Origin: an uncultured Pelagibacteraceae bacterium
GTDB lineage: Bacteria > Pseudomonadota > Alphaproteobacteria > Pelagibacterales > Pelagibacteraceae
Direction: 5' to 3'
NCBI GenBank assembly: GCA_902528135.1
Contig: CABZRS010000010.1
Span: 1 to 37,349 of the forward strand
DNA: 37,349 nucleotides
In this document: piece by piece, positions 28,280-36,655 of the stretch
How the letters are laid out: every line of letters begins with the position of its first letter
How positions within the stretch are numbered: the stretch's first letter is position 1
Position numbers and translations under genes: made by a program
Notes under the pieces: generated by a model
Seen by the model: only the letters and a program-made list of their open reading frames with translations
Told to the model about the DNA's origin: nothing
Database searches by the model: none

Positions 28280-28284
28280 TATTT

Positions 28285-29172
28285 ATGTTTAAAGGTTCAA
28301 ATGTAGCTTTAGTTACACCATTTAAAGGCAATAGTCTTGACGAGGAAACTTATATAAAAATTATTAATTTTCATTTAGAAAATGGAACAAATGGACTTGT
28401 GCCAGCAGGTACAACAGGCGAGTCTCCAACTCTTTCACATAAAGAACATGAAAAAGTTATAGAGTTGTGCATACAAGAAGCTAAAGGAAAAATTCCAGTG
28501 ATCGCAGGTACGGGATCAAATTCTACTACAGAAGCCATATCACTCACAGAGCACGCCGAAAAGGCTGGTGCAGATGGTGCCTTGATAGTGACACCTTATT
28601 ATAACAAACCCACTCAGGAGGGCTTATATCAGCATTACAAAGCTATAAATGACAAATGTGGCATACCAATCATAATTTATAATATTCCTGGCAGATCAGT
28701 TATTGATATGACAGTAGATACTATGGCAAGATTATTTGAACTGAAGAACATAGTTGGAGTAAAGGATGCAACTGGTGATTTGAATAGGGTAGATGAGACT
28801 TTCAAAAAAATTGGCAATGAATTTATCCAACTAACAGGTGAGGACGGTCTTGCTTATGACTATAATAAAAGAGGTGGCGTAGGGTGTATTTCTGTTACAG
28901 CCAACATAGCTCCTAAAATGTGTTCTGATATGCAAAAATTTTCAAAATCAGAAGATAAAGATGAGCAAAAAAAGGCTGGAGAGATAGATAAAAAACTTCA
29001 ACCTGTTCATAAATCTTTGTTTATTGAGAGCAATCCGTCACCAGTTAAATACGCAGCTAAATTAATCGGCCTCTGTGATGATAATGTGAGATTACCTTTG
29101 GTAACAGTTTTAGATGAAACAAAAGCTGAGGTTAAAAAAGCCCTTATATCTGCCGAATTAATTAATGAATAA
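28285..29172 (+). CDS. dapA: 4-hydroxy-tetrahydrodipicolinate synthase
   Basis: DapA joins pyruvate and aspartate semialdehyde, the first step to diaminopimelate and lysine. The 295-aa protein has [12 protein letters not shown] (39-50), [16 protein letters not shown] (103-118), Tyr132 in IYNIPGRS, and the Schiff-base Lys160 in VGVKDATGD. The Thr44/Tyr106/Tyr132 relay is intact. It is the first gene of a ten-gene rightward run, and its end overlaps smpB by eight bases. Start and length are normal. Confidence 0.97.
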   Translation: MFKGSNVALVTPFKGNSLDEETYIKIINFHLENGTNGLVPAGTTGESPTLSHKEHEKVIELCIQEAKGKIPVIAGTGSNSTTEAISLTEHAEKAGADGALIVTPYYNKPTQEGLYQHYKAINDKCGIPIIIYNIPGRSVIDMTVDTMARLFELKNIVGVKDATGDLNRVDETFKKIGNEFIQLTGEDGLAYDYNKRGGVGCISVTANIAPKMCSDMQKFSKSEDKDEQKKAGEIDKKLQPVHKSLFIESNPSPVKYAAKLIGLCDDNVRLPLVTVLDETKAEVKKALISAELINE

Positions 29173-29635
29173 AAAAACCACTCCCGGTTTAAAAATTATT
29201 ACAATTAATAGAAAAGCATCTTTTAATTATTTTTTTAAAGAGATGTTTGAAGCAGGTATAGTTTTAAAGGGATCTGAAATAAAATCTGTAAGATCAGGTA
29301 AAATTAACATAGCAGACTCGTATGCTGTAGATAAAGATGGAGAAATTTTTTTGATTAATTCTCATATACCTATCTATAAACAAGCCAGTTATTCAAATCA
29401 TAATCCTTACTCTGAAAGAAAACTTTTGTTGAATAAAAGAGAAATAAATAAAATTATCGGTAGAATTCATGAAGATGGTTTAACTATTGTGCCAACAAAA
29501 ATGTATTTTAAAAAAGGAAAGGCAAAATTAGAAATTGCAGTAGCTAAAGGTAAAAAACAATTTGATAAAAGACTGACAAAGAAGACAAGAGATTGGAACC
29601 GTGAAAAAGCAAGATATATTAGAAAATCAAGTTAA
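29165..29635 (+). CDS. smpB: SsrA-binding protein SmpB
   Basis: SmpB partners tmRNA to rescue ribosomes stalled on broken messages. The 156-aa protein has the OB-fold core, with [20 protein letters not shown] (28-47), and the tail [18 protein letters not shown] that mimics an anticodon stem. The tmRNA gene itself is not in the window. It overlaps dapA by eight bases and folK by 35. Confidence 0.96.
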   Translation: MNKKTTPGLKIITINRKASFNYFFKEMFEAGIVLKGSEIKSVRSGKINIADSYAVDKDGEIFLINSHIPIYKQASYSNHNPYSERKLLLNKREINKIIGRIHEDGLTIVPTKMYFKKGKAKLEIAVAKGKKQFDKRLTKKTRDWNREKARYIRKSS

Positions 29636-30131
29636 TTTTGCATATCTATCATTAGGTTCTAATCTTAGAGACAAGAAAAATAATCTAAATAAAAGCATAG
29701 ATTTAATCCAAGAGGAGGGGATTTTTATAAAGAAAAGATCAAAATTTTACAGTACAAAATCTTGGCCAAATGAAAATTTTCCAAACTTTATTAATTCTAT
29801 CCTACTAATTGAGACAACATTAAATATAGCTGAATTATTTTTAAAAATAAAAAAAATTGAAAAAAAACTAGGTCGAACTAAGTCTAAAAGAAATCATCCA
29901 AGAATATGTGATATTGATATAATTGATTTTAATGGTGAAATAATCCATAGAAAACTTGGAAATCATAAACTCAATACTCCTCATAAAAGAATGCATAATA
30001 GAAATTTTGTTTTGTTTCCTTTATATGAATTGGATAAAGATTGGGTTCACCCTAAACTTAATGAAAATATAGTCATTTTAATGTCAAATTTAACCCTAGA
30101 TCAGTTATTGGGTATTAAAATTGCTCAATAA
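29601..30131 (+). CDS. folK: 2-amino-4-hydroxy-6-hydroxymethyldihydropteridine diphosphokinase
   Basis: HPPK transfers pyrophosphate from ATP to the pterin in folate synthesis. The 176-aa protein has [15 protein letters not shown] (15-29), the catalytic [11 protein letters not shown], and [19 protein letters not shown], all family hallmarks. There is no in-frame ATG before YLSLGSN, so the start is the GTG at 29601, within the last 35 bases of smpB. That start leaves a family-like N-terminus. Folate supply fits the tetrahydrofolate use of sarcosine oxidase in this window, though the genes are not linked. Confidence 0.92.
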   Translation: MKKQDILENQVNFAYLSLGSNLRDKKNNLNKSIDLIQEEGIFIKKRSKFYSTKSWPNENFPNFINSILLIETTLNIAELFLKIKKIEKKLGRTKSKRNHPRICDIDIIDFNGEIIHRKLGNHKLNTPHKRMHNRNFVLFPLYELDKDWVHPKLNENIVILMSNLTLDQLLGIKIAQ

Positions 30132-30147
30132 AATGATATAAATAGTA

Positions 30148-31890
30148 ATGCTTAAATCTGAAGAATTAATTAATAAGGTAAAAAATTATAATAAGTTTCT
30201 TAATCCAGAAACTTTATCAAAAGCCTATGATTTTGCTTTAAAGGCCCATGAGAAACAAAAAAGAGATGAGGGCTCACCTTATATTATTCACCCGATAGCA
30301 GTTGCAAATATTTTAACTGAGTTAAAGCTAGACAGTGCAACTATAGCTACTGGTTTACTTCATGATACAATAGAAGATACTCATGCAACTTATAATACAA
30401 TAGAAGCAGAATTTGGAAAAGAGGTTGCTGATTTAGTTGATGGTGTTACAAAAATTTCTGAATTTGAAAATCAAGCAATATCAAACTCTAAAGCAGAAAA
30501 TTTTAGAAAATTAATATTAGCAACATCTAAAGACATCCGAGTTTTACTGGTGAAACTAGCTGATAGACTGCACAATATGCGTACCATTAAAGTTGTTGAT
30601 AAAGAAAAGCAAATTAGAAAAGCAAAAGAAACAATGGAAATTTATGCGCCACTTGCTGATAGGATGGGCATGCATCGTATTAGAGATGAATTAGAGGACC
30701 TTTCTTTTGAAGTTTTAAATGAAGATGCAAGAAAATTGATAAAGGACAGATTAGATAAAATTAAAGAAAATAATCTAATTAACTTTAATAATATTTCTGA
30801 TGAGTTTTTTGAAATACTTAAAAACAAAAACATAGAACCAAAAATAGTTGGAAGAGAGAAAACTCCTTTTTCAATTTGGAGAAAAATCCAAAAAAAAAGA
30901 ACTTCTCTTGAACAAATAACAGACATTATTGGGTTTAGAATTATTTTAGATAATATTGATGATTGTTATAAAGCTTTAGGGATTTTCCATAGTAAATGGA
31001 ATTGTATACCAGGTAAATTTAAAGATTATATCTCATCGCCAAAAATCAATAAATATCAATCATTACACACAGCTATTATTGGACCAAATAAAAGACCAAT
31101 TGAAATCCAATTAAGAACAAAACAAATGCATGAGTTTGCAGAAAGAGGTATTGCTTCTCACTGGAAATATAAATCATCAGAAAAATTTAATTCTTTAACT
31201 TGGAAGGAGTATGATTGGTTAGCAGATTTAGTTGAGATTATTGATAAAAATGAGAATCCAGATGACTCTTATGAATATACAAAACTTCAAATGTTTCAAG
31301 AAAACGCCTTTTGTTTCACACCAAAAGGATCAATTATAAAACTACCTAAAAATGCTACACCAATAGATTTTGCCTATGCGGTCCATACTCAAATCGGAGA
31401 TGCTGCTGTTGGTTGCGAAATAAATGGAAATGAAAGCGCTTTGCAATCTATATTAAGAAACGGGGATGTGGTTAAGATTATCACCTCCAAAAAAGCCTCC
31501 CCCTCATTACATTGGTTAACGAGCACTAAAACAGGGAAAGCTCGTGCTTCAATTAGACGTTATTGGCAGTACCGTGAAAACAGCAAACCGATTAAGGAAA
31601 AAAGATATAATACTACACTTTGGATTTCTCTACCTGATGAACCTGGAAAAATGGGTGATGTAACAACCATGATTGGTGAAAACTTTGTTAATATTTCAAG
31701 TGTAGAAATGGTAGAAAAACTTAATGGAAGGATTAATTTCAAATTTAATTTAATCATACATGACCTTAAGAACTTTACAAAATTGATAAGTGAACTAAAA
31801 CAAAAAGAATATAAATTTAAAATTATAAGACACAAAAATAAAAAATATGCTTTCTTCAAAAAACTCTTTAGCAGTTTTAAGAAAAACTAA
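30148..31890 (+). CDS. rel: Short bifunctional (p)ppGpp synthetase/hydrolase (Rel/SpoT)
   Basis: Rel makes and degrades the alarmone (p)ppGpp. The hydrolase domain is complete: His48, His72-Asp73 in LLHDTIEDT, and Asp139 in ADRLHN. The synthetase domain is complete too: Asp259 in DIIGFRI, KFKDYISSPK, YQSLHT and Glu319 in IEIQLRT. A TGS domain spans about 386-448. Only about 40 residues later an ACT domain begins (about 488-563). The helical and CC/zinc-finger regions that lie between TGS and ACT in long Rel proteins are missing, so the 580-aa protein is some 120-150 residues shorter than E. coli SpoT. Both activities should be present; control by the ribosome may differ. It overlaps pyrE by 44 bases. 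Confidence 0.94.
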   Translation: MLKSEELINKVKNYNKFLNPETLSKAYDFALKAHEKQKRDEGSPYIIHPIAVANILTELKLDSATIATGLLHDTIEDTHATYNTIEAEFGKEVADLVDGVTKISEFENQAISNSKAENFRKLILATSKDIRVLLVKLADRLHNMRTIKVVDKEKQIRKAKETMEIYAPLADRMGMHRIRDELEDLSFEVLNEDARKLIKDRLDKIKENNLINFNNISDEFFEILKNKNIEPKIVGREKTPFSIWRKIQKKRTSLEQITDIIGFRIILDNIDDCYKALGIFHSKWNCIPGKFKDYISSPKINKYQSLHTAIIGPNKRPIEIQLRTKQMHEFAERGIASHWKYKSSEKFNSLTWKEYDWLADLVEIIDKNENPDDSYEYTKLQMFQENAFCFTPKGSIIKLPKNATPIDFAYAVHTQIGDAAVGCEINGNESALQSILRNGDVVKIITSKKASPSLHWLTSTKTGKARASIRRYWQYRENSKPIKEKRYNTTLWISLPDEPGKMGDVTTMIGENFVNISSVEMVEKLNGRINFKFNLIIHDLKNFTKLISELKQKEYKFKIIRHKNKKYAFFKKLFSSFKKN

Positions 31891-32437
31891 TGCTTTGTTA
31901 GATGGACATTTTGTATTGTCATCTGGACTACATTCACCTTCTTATGTGCAATGTGCAAAATTATTAAGTTTTCCAAACAAATCTGAAAAATTTACAAAAT
32001 CTTTAGCAAGTAAAATTAAAAAAATATTTAAAAATATTGATTTAATTCTTTCACCAGCGATGGGTGGAATTGTAATTGGTTATGAGATTGGAAGAATTTT
32101 AAAAAAAGAAACAATTTTTTGTGAACGTGTTGAGGGAAATTTTAAGTTAAGAAGAGGTTTTTATATTAAAAAAAAATCAAGAGTTTTAATTATTGAAGAT
32201 GTTATAACTACAGGAAAATCTAGTTTAGAGTGTGCTAAATTAATAAAGAAATCTGGCGCAATTTTATTAGGATTTGCATGTTTAATTGACAGATCTAATA
32301 AGCAAACTTTAAAAATAAAAAGAAAAAATATAATTTCACAAGTAAAATTAAAAATTCCAACTTTTAAAAAAAAAAATATTCCAGAAAGTCTAAAAAAAAT
32401 TCCAATTACCAAGCCTGGAAGTAGATTTTTAAAATGA
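31847..32437 (+). CDS. pyrE: Orotate phosphoribosyltransferase
   Basis: PyrE joins orotate and PRPP to give OMP in pyrimidine synthesis. The 196-aa protein has GHFVLSSGLHSPSYVQCAKL (20-39), LILSPAMGGIVIGYE (66-80), and the PRPP-loop RVLIIEDVITTGKSS (112-126). The start at 31847 lies inside rel but gives the expected family N-terminus, and no later start does. The 44-base overlap with rel is long for two real genes. It belongs to the same pathway as pyrB and the pyrC-like gene, which lie elsewhere in the window. Confidence 0.92.
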   Translation: MLSSKNSLAVLRKTNALLDGHFVLSSGLHSPSYVQCAKLLSFPNKSEKFTKSLASKIKKIFKNIDLILSPAMGGIVIGYEIGRILKKETIFCERVEGNFKLRRGFYIKKKSRVLIIEDVITTGKSSLECAKLIKKSGAILLGFACLIDRSNKQTLKIKRKNIISQVKLKIPTFKKKNIPESLKKIPITKPGSRFLK

Positions 32438-33153
32438 AAAAGAGACTAGGGGTTAATATCGACCATGTTGCAACGTTGAGAAATGCTAGAGGTGAAAAAC
32501 ATCCTGATCCCTATACTGTAGCTTTAGATGTTTTAAATGCTGGTGCAGATTCTATTACCGTTCATTTAAGAGAAGATAGGCGACACATTAATGATATGGA
32601 TTTAAAAATTCTCTCCTCAAATAGATCAATCCCTATTAATTTGGAAATAGCTTCAGATCCAAAAATGATTAATATTGCACTAAAAAATAAACCTTCTTTT
32701 ATTTGTCTTGTTCCTGAAAAAAGAAATGAAATTACTACAGAAGGTGGTTTAAATTTAAAAAAGAATAAAAATAAAATCAAAAAAATATTAGAAATTTTTA
32801 ATAGAAATAATATTAGAACAAGCTTATTTATAAATGCATCTCTGCAAGATATAAAATTATCAAAAATCTTAGGAAGCAAATGTATAGAGATACATACAGG
32901 TAAGATTTCAAATCAAATTAAGCAGAAAAAAAATTATTCCAGAGAACTAAATAAAATTAAAAAATGTGCTACTTATGCTAAAAATATAGGCTTAGAGGTA
33001 CATGCTGGACATGGTATGGACTATAAGACAACAAAAATACTCAATAAGATAAAACAAATTGAGGAATTTAATATAGGTCATTTTATAATTGGAGAGTCTG
33101 TCTCACATAGCATTTCAAAAGTAGTTAAACAATTTATTAAAATTTTAAGATAA
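32434..33153 (+). CDS. pdxJ: Pyridoxine 5'-phosphate synthase
   Basis: PdxJ condenses deoxyxylulose-5-phosphate with the PdxA product to form pyridoxine phosphate (vitamin B6). The 239-aa protein has LGVNIDHVATLRNARGEKHP (5-24), ITVHLREDRRHI (42-53), EIHTGKIS and EVHAGHGMDY. It overlaps pyrE by four bases (ATGA) and acpS by one. pdxJ-acpS is a very common pair. Nothing is unusual. Confidence 0.95.
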   Translation: MKKRLGVNIDHVATLRNARGEKHPDPYTVALDVLNAGADSITVHLREDRRHINDMDLKILSSNRSIPINLEIASDPKMINIALKNKPSFICLVPEKRNEITTEGGLNLKKNKNKIKKILEIFNRNNIRTSLFINASLQDIKLSKILGSKCIEIHTGKISNQIKQKKNYSRELNKIKKCATYAKNIGLEVHAGHGMDYKTTKILNKIKQIEEFNIGHFIIGESVSHSISKVVKQFIKILR

Positions 33154-33542
33154 TGCATATAATTGGAAATGGTGTTGATATTATTAAAAACAGTAGAATA
33201 AATAATTCATTAAAAATTAAAGGTTTTTTAAATAGAATTTTTACAGAAAAAGAAATTCAACAGGGAAGAAAATTAAAAAATAAAATTAATTTTTATGCAA
33301 AAAGATTTGCTGCAAAAGAAGCATTTGTTAAAGCAATTGGGACTGGCTTTAGATCAGATATAAATTTTATAGATATTGAAATTAAAAATTACAAGAATGG
33401 AAAACCATATATTTCACTATCAAAAAAATTAAACAACTTTTTGAAAAAAAAATTTAAATTACATAGATATAAAGTCTTTTTATCACTTTCTGATGAAAAA
33501 GATTATTCAATAGCGTTTGTTGTTATAGATAAAAAAATATGA
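33153..33542 (+). CDS. acpS: Holo-[acyl carrier protein] synthase
   Basis: AcpS attaches the 4'-phosphopantetheine arm of coenzyme A to acyl carrier protein. The 129-aa protein has GNGVDIIKNSRI (5-16) with metal ligand Asp9, and AKRFAAKEAFVKAIGTG (49-65) with Glu56. Its length is typical. It overlaps pdxJ by one base and lepB by four. Confidence 0.95.
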   Translation: MHIIGNGVDIIKNSRINNSLKIKGFLNRIFTEKEIQQGRKLKNKINFYAKRFAAKEAFVKAIGTGFRSDINFIDIEIKNYKNGKPYISLSKKLNNFLKKKFKLHRYKVFLSLSDEKDYSIAFVVIDKKI

Positions 33543-34267
33543 AAAAAATAATTATTGAAAATCTTAAAACTATAATTTATGCACTTATCATTGCAGTTAT
33601 AATTAGATCTATTTTATTGCAACCCTTTTATATTCCTTCATCATCAATGGAACCAAATTTATTAGTTGGAGATAGACTTTTTGTCACTAAATTCACATAT
33701 GGTTATAGCAAACATTCCTTTCCATTTAGTCCACCTATTTTTGAAAACCGTGTTTTTGCCCGTAATCCTGAAAGAGGTGACGTTGTGGTATTTAAAACAC
33801 CGGCCGATAATAGAACAGATTATATAAAGCGTGTTATTGGTTTACCAGGTGATACAATTCAGTTTATTAATGGTGATCTTTACCTAAATGGCAATCAAAT
33901 TTTAAAAACAATTAAATTAAGAAATATCAGTAATTATTGTGGTAAATCAAAAATAAAAGTTAACACATTTGAGGAGAAACTTCCTAACGGCAAAGTTTAT
34001 TTGGCATCATACAGAATTGATATTACTTTCGCTAACACAGATAAATACCTTGTTCCAAAAGACCATTTATTTTTCTTAGGTGATAATAGGGATTGTTCAA
34101 AAGATAGTAGATTTTTATCTGAAGTTGGATATGTCCATAAAAATAATCTTGTCGGTAAAGCTCAAATAATATTTTTTTCATCAAATCCATTTGTAGGAAG
34201 TATTGTTAAATTTTGGAATTGGAATGAAATATTAAGGTTAAATAGATTTTTCAAATTAATTGATTAA
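33539..34267 (+). CDS. lepB: Signal peptidase I
   Basis: LepB cuts signal peptides from exported proteins at the outer face of the inner membrane. The 242-aa protein has one N-terminal membrane helix (about 11-29), then PSSSMEPNLLVGDRLFV (33-49) with the catalytic Ser36, and YIKRVIGLPGD with Lys97. The later box LGDNRDCSKDSR is present. It would process the lytic transglycosylase encoded in this window. It overlaps acpS by four bases; rnc follows after two. Confidence 0.95.
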   Translation: MKKIIIENLKTIIYALIIAVIIRSILLQPFYIPSSSMEPNLLVGDRLFVTKFTYGYSKHSFPFSPPIFENRVFARNPERGDVVVFKTPADNRTDYIKRVIGLPGDTIQFINGDLYLNGNQILKTIKLRNISNYCGKSKIKVNTFEEKLPNGKVYLASYRIDITFANTDKYLVPKDHLFFLGDNRDCSKDSRFLSEVGYVHKNNLVGKAQIIFFSSNPFVGSIVKFWNWNEILRLNRFFKLID

Positions 34268-34269
34268 TT

Positions 34270-34935
34270 ATGAGCACTCTTAAACACCTTCAAAAAAAGA
34301 TTAAAATAAATTTCAAAAATGAGCAAATACTTTTGCAGGCTATTACTCACAAAAGTAATGATCCAAATAATAATTATGAAAATCTTGAATTTTTAGGTGA
34401 TAGAGTACTAGGACTTGTTGTTTCAAAAAAATTGTATGAGCTTTATCCTAACGAAAAAGTAGGGTCGTTAGATAAAAAATTAGCCTCTTTAGTTAATAAA
34501 AATAAATGTCTAGAAATTGGAAATTCATTAAACCTTAAAGAATTTATAATTACAGGTAATTCAAAAACGAGAAATAATATAGTTGAAAATAAGATTATCT
34601 CTGATTGTTGTGAAGCATTAATTGGAGCTATATATTTAGATAAAGGTTTTGAAGTTTCTAAAAGTTTTATCCTTAAACTATGGAAAAATTTAATAAACGA
34701 TGCAGAAATTACCTTTATTGATGCTAAAACACAACTTCAAGAATACTCTTTGAAAAATTATAAAATATTACCTATCTATAAACTAATCTCTAATACAGGT
34801 CCAAGACATAAACCAAATTTTAAAGTTGGTGTTAAACTTAAAAATAGTACATATGTTTATGCAAATGGATCTTCAAAAAAAAATGCAGAACAATCTGCAG
34901 CTTCAGAACTTCTCAAAAAAATTAAGCATAAATGA
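34270..34935 (+). CDS. rnc: Ribonuclease III
   Basis: RNase III cuts double-stranded RNA, including rRNA precursors. The 221-aa protein has the signature YENLEFLGDRVLGLV (36-50) with Glu40 and Asp44, Asp112 and Glu115 in SDCCEALIGAIYLD, and a dsRNA-binding domain from about 150 to the end. Length and residues are normal. It overlaps recO by four bases. In other alphaproteobacteria era usually lies between rnc and recO; here there is no room for it. Confidence 0.95.
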   Translation: MSTLKHLQKKIKINFKNEQILLQAITHKSNDPNNNYENLEFLGDRVLGLVVSKKLYELYPNEKVGSLDKKLASLVNKNKCLEIGNSLNLKEFIITGNSKTRNNIVENKIISDCCEALIGAIYLDKGFEVSKSFILKLWKNLINDAEITFIDAKTQLQEYSLKNYKILPIYKLISNTGPRHKPNFKVGVKLKNSTYVYANGSSKKNAEQSAASELLKKIKHK

Positions 34936-35606
34936 ATTGGCAAGATAAAGGATATTTAATATCTTTGAACAAATATAACGAGAATTCCTCAATAGCTGAA
35001 TTTTACACGGAAAATAATGGAAAAATAGTCGGCATCATTTTTGGGTCTACATCAAAAAAGATTAAGAGCTATTTATTAATAGGTAATAAATTTCATATAA
35101 ATTCAAAACTAAGAGAGGATGGTAGGCTTGGATATCTGAAAGTTGAGATCGATGAAATTAAAACCCCAGTTTATTTAGAAAATAAAAAAAAATTATTTTG
35201 TATTATCTATTGTATGAATTTAATTAAAATTCTCACTGCTGAAAATGAGAATAATGTTGAAATATATAATCTTTTAGAAAAATTATTTAAAATAATTGAA
35301 CTTGATAATTGGCTTGTTGAATTTTTATATTTAGAGCTAAATATACTAAAATCTATTGGATATGATATTAACTTTAAAGATTACGTAGTTGATAAAAATA
35401 TTAATGGACAAACAAAATATATTGTTGACACAAGTCAAAAAGTTATACCTAATTTTCTAATTGATAAAAAAATTAGTCCTGAAAATTTAAAAGATATTTA
35501 TAAAGGTTTTTCGATAGTGGGAGATTTTTTGGATAAAACAATTATCAAACCTAATAACAAAAACTATCCTTCCTCAAGGAATGATTTTGTTAATTTGTTG
35601 AAATAA
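34932..35606 (+). CDS. recO: DNA repair protein RecO
   Basis: RecO helps load RecA at gaps with RecR. The 224-aa protein has the N-terminal OB fold, with WQDKGYLISLNKYNENSSIA (3-22) and GKIVGIIFGSTSKK, and the helical C-terminal part. No CxxC zinc site is visible, as in many proteobacterial RecO proteins. The family is poorly conserved, and the call also rests on position after rnc. Its stop abuts the hemB stop with no base between. Confidence 0.88.
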   Translation: MNWQDKGYLISLNKYNENSSIAEFYTENNGKIVGIIFGSTSKKIKSYLLIGNKFHINSKLREDGRLGYLKVEIDEIKTPVYLENKKKLFCIIYCMNLIKILTAENENNVEIYNLLEKLFKIIELDNWLVEFLYLELNILKSIGYDINFKDYVVDKNINGQTKYIVDTSQKVIPNFLIDKKISPENLKDIYKGFSIVGDFLDKTIIKPNNKNYPSSRNDFVNLLK

Positions 35607-36587
35607 TCAAAGTTCAATTTGATCAGCAAAATATGTTACAATACTGTTTGCTCCAGCTCTTTTAAACGAAATAAGAGACTCTTTTATTGAAGTTTTGTCT
35701 ATTAATTTTTTATTAATTCCATTCATTATCAAACTGTATTCACCAGAAACTTGATACGCAAATACTGGTATTTTAAAATTATCTTTTACTTTTTTTATTA
35801 TATCAAGATAGGGCATACCAGGTTTAACCATAACCATATCAGCACCTTCTTTTATATCTAATGAAACTTCTCTCAAAGCTTCATCTGAATTTCTAAAATC
35901 CATTTGGTATGTTTTTTTATCACCTTTTAGTAAATTTTTTGATCCAACAGCGTCTCTAAATGGTCCATAAAAGCTTGATGAAAATTTAACTGCATATGAT
36001 AATATTTGCACGTCATTTAAATTATTTTTATCTAATGCTGATCTAATTTTACCAATTCTGCCATCCATCATATCTGAGGGTGCAATAACATCACATCCCA
36101 TTTTGGCTTGCAGCACCGCTTGTTTGGTAAGTATTTCTATAGTCTTATCATTTAGAATATTATTTTTCTTCAATAATCCATCATGGCCATGAGAAGTGTA
36201 AGGATCTAGGGCCACATCACACATAATACCAATTTTATTCTTAAATTTTTTTTTAATAAATTTTATCCCTCTACAAACTAAATTATCTGGATTTAAGGCT
36301 TCAGAACCATTTTCATCTTTTTTTGTTTTGCTTGTGTATGGAAATAAAGCAACCATAGGTATTCCTTTTTTTATTGCTTTACCTACAGCTATATTCAGTT
36401 TGTCTACACTATACTTAAATACATTTGGCATAGATTTTATTGATTCTTTTTTATTTTTTCCGTCAATTAAGAAAATTGGCAGGATCAAATCACTATAAGA
36501 TAAAGAACTTTCTTGGACTAGTCTCCTAGACCAAGCATATTTTCTTGATCTTCTAAGCCTTAAATTTGGATATTTACCTGTAATCAT
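35607..36587 (-). CDS. hemB: Delta-aminolevulinic acid dehydratase (porphobilinogen synthase)
   Basis: HemB joins two aminolevulinate molecules to porphobilinogen in haem synthesis. I start at the ATG ending at 36587 (MITGKYPNLRLRRSRK), which matches the family; an in-frame upstream ATG ending at 36650 would add 21 unlikely residues and run almost to the next gene. The 326-aa product has CDVALDPYTSHGHDG, where the three zinc cysteines of the zinc-type enzyme are replaced by Ala, Asp and Asp, as in Mg2+-dependent forms. The lysines FRDAVGSK and VMVKPGMPYLD are present. It ends against recO on the opposite strand. Confidence 0.95.
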   Translation of the reverse strand: MITGKYPNLRLRRSRKYAWSRRLVQESSLSYSDLILPIFLIDGKNKKESIKSMPNVFKYSVDKLNIAVGKAIKKGIPMVALFPYTSKTKKDENGSEALNPDNLVCRGIKFIKKKFKNKIGIMCDVALDPYTSHGHDGLLKKNNILNDKTIEILTKQAVLQAKMGCDVIAPSDMMDGRIGKIRSALDKNNLNDVQILSYAVKFSSSFYGPFRDAVGSKNLLKGDKKTYQMDFRNSDEALREVSLDIKEGADMVMVKPGMPYLDIIKKVKDNFKIPVFAYQVSGEYSLIMNGINKKLIDKTSIKESLISFKRAGANSIVTYFADQIEL

Positions 36588-36614
36588 ATTGTATTTTATT
36601 ATGCGACAAAATCT

Positions 36615-36620
36615 ATTATA
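36615..36620 (-). promoter_or_regulatory. Possible -10 box of hemB
   Basis: A perfect TATAAT on the minus strand lies 27 bases before the hemB start in the 68-base divergent spacer. The -35 region is poor. This supports the shorter hemB start, because the longer one would place the box inside the gene. Confidence 0.35.
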
Positions 36621-36655
36621 CAAATATATATATAAATGAGTAGAAAACAATCTTC

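Noticed and set aside
36588-36650. Longer hemB start
   Set aside because: The extra 21 residues are unlike the family, and it would consume the divergent spacer holding a good -10 box.
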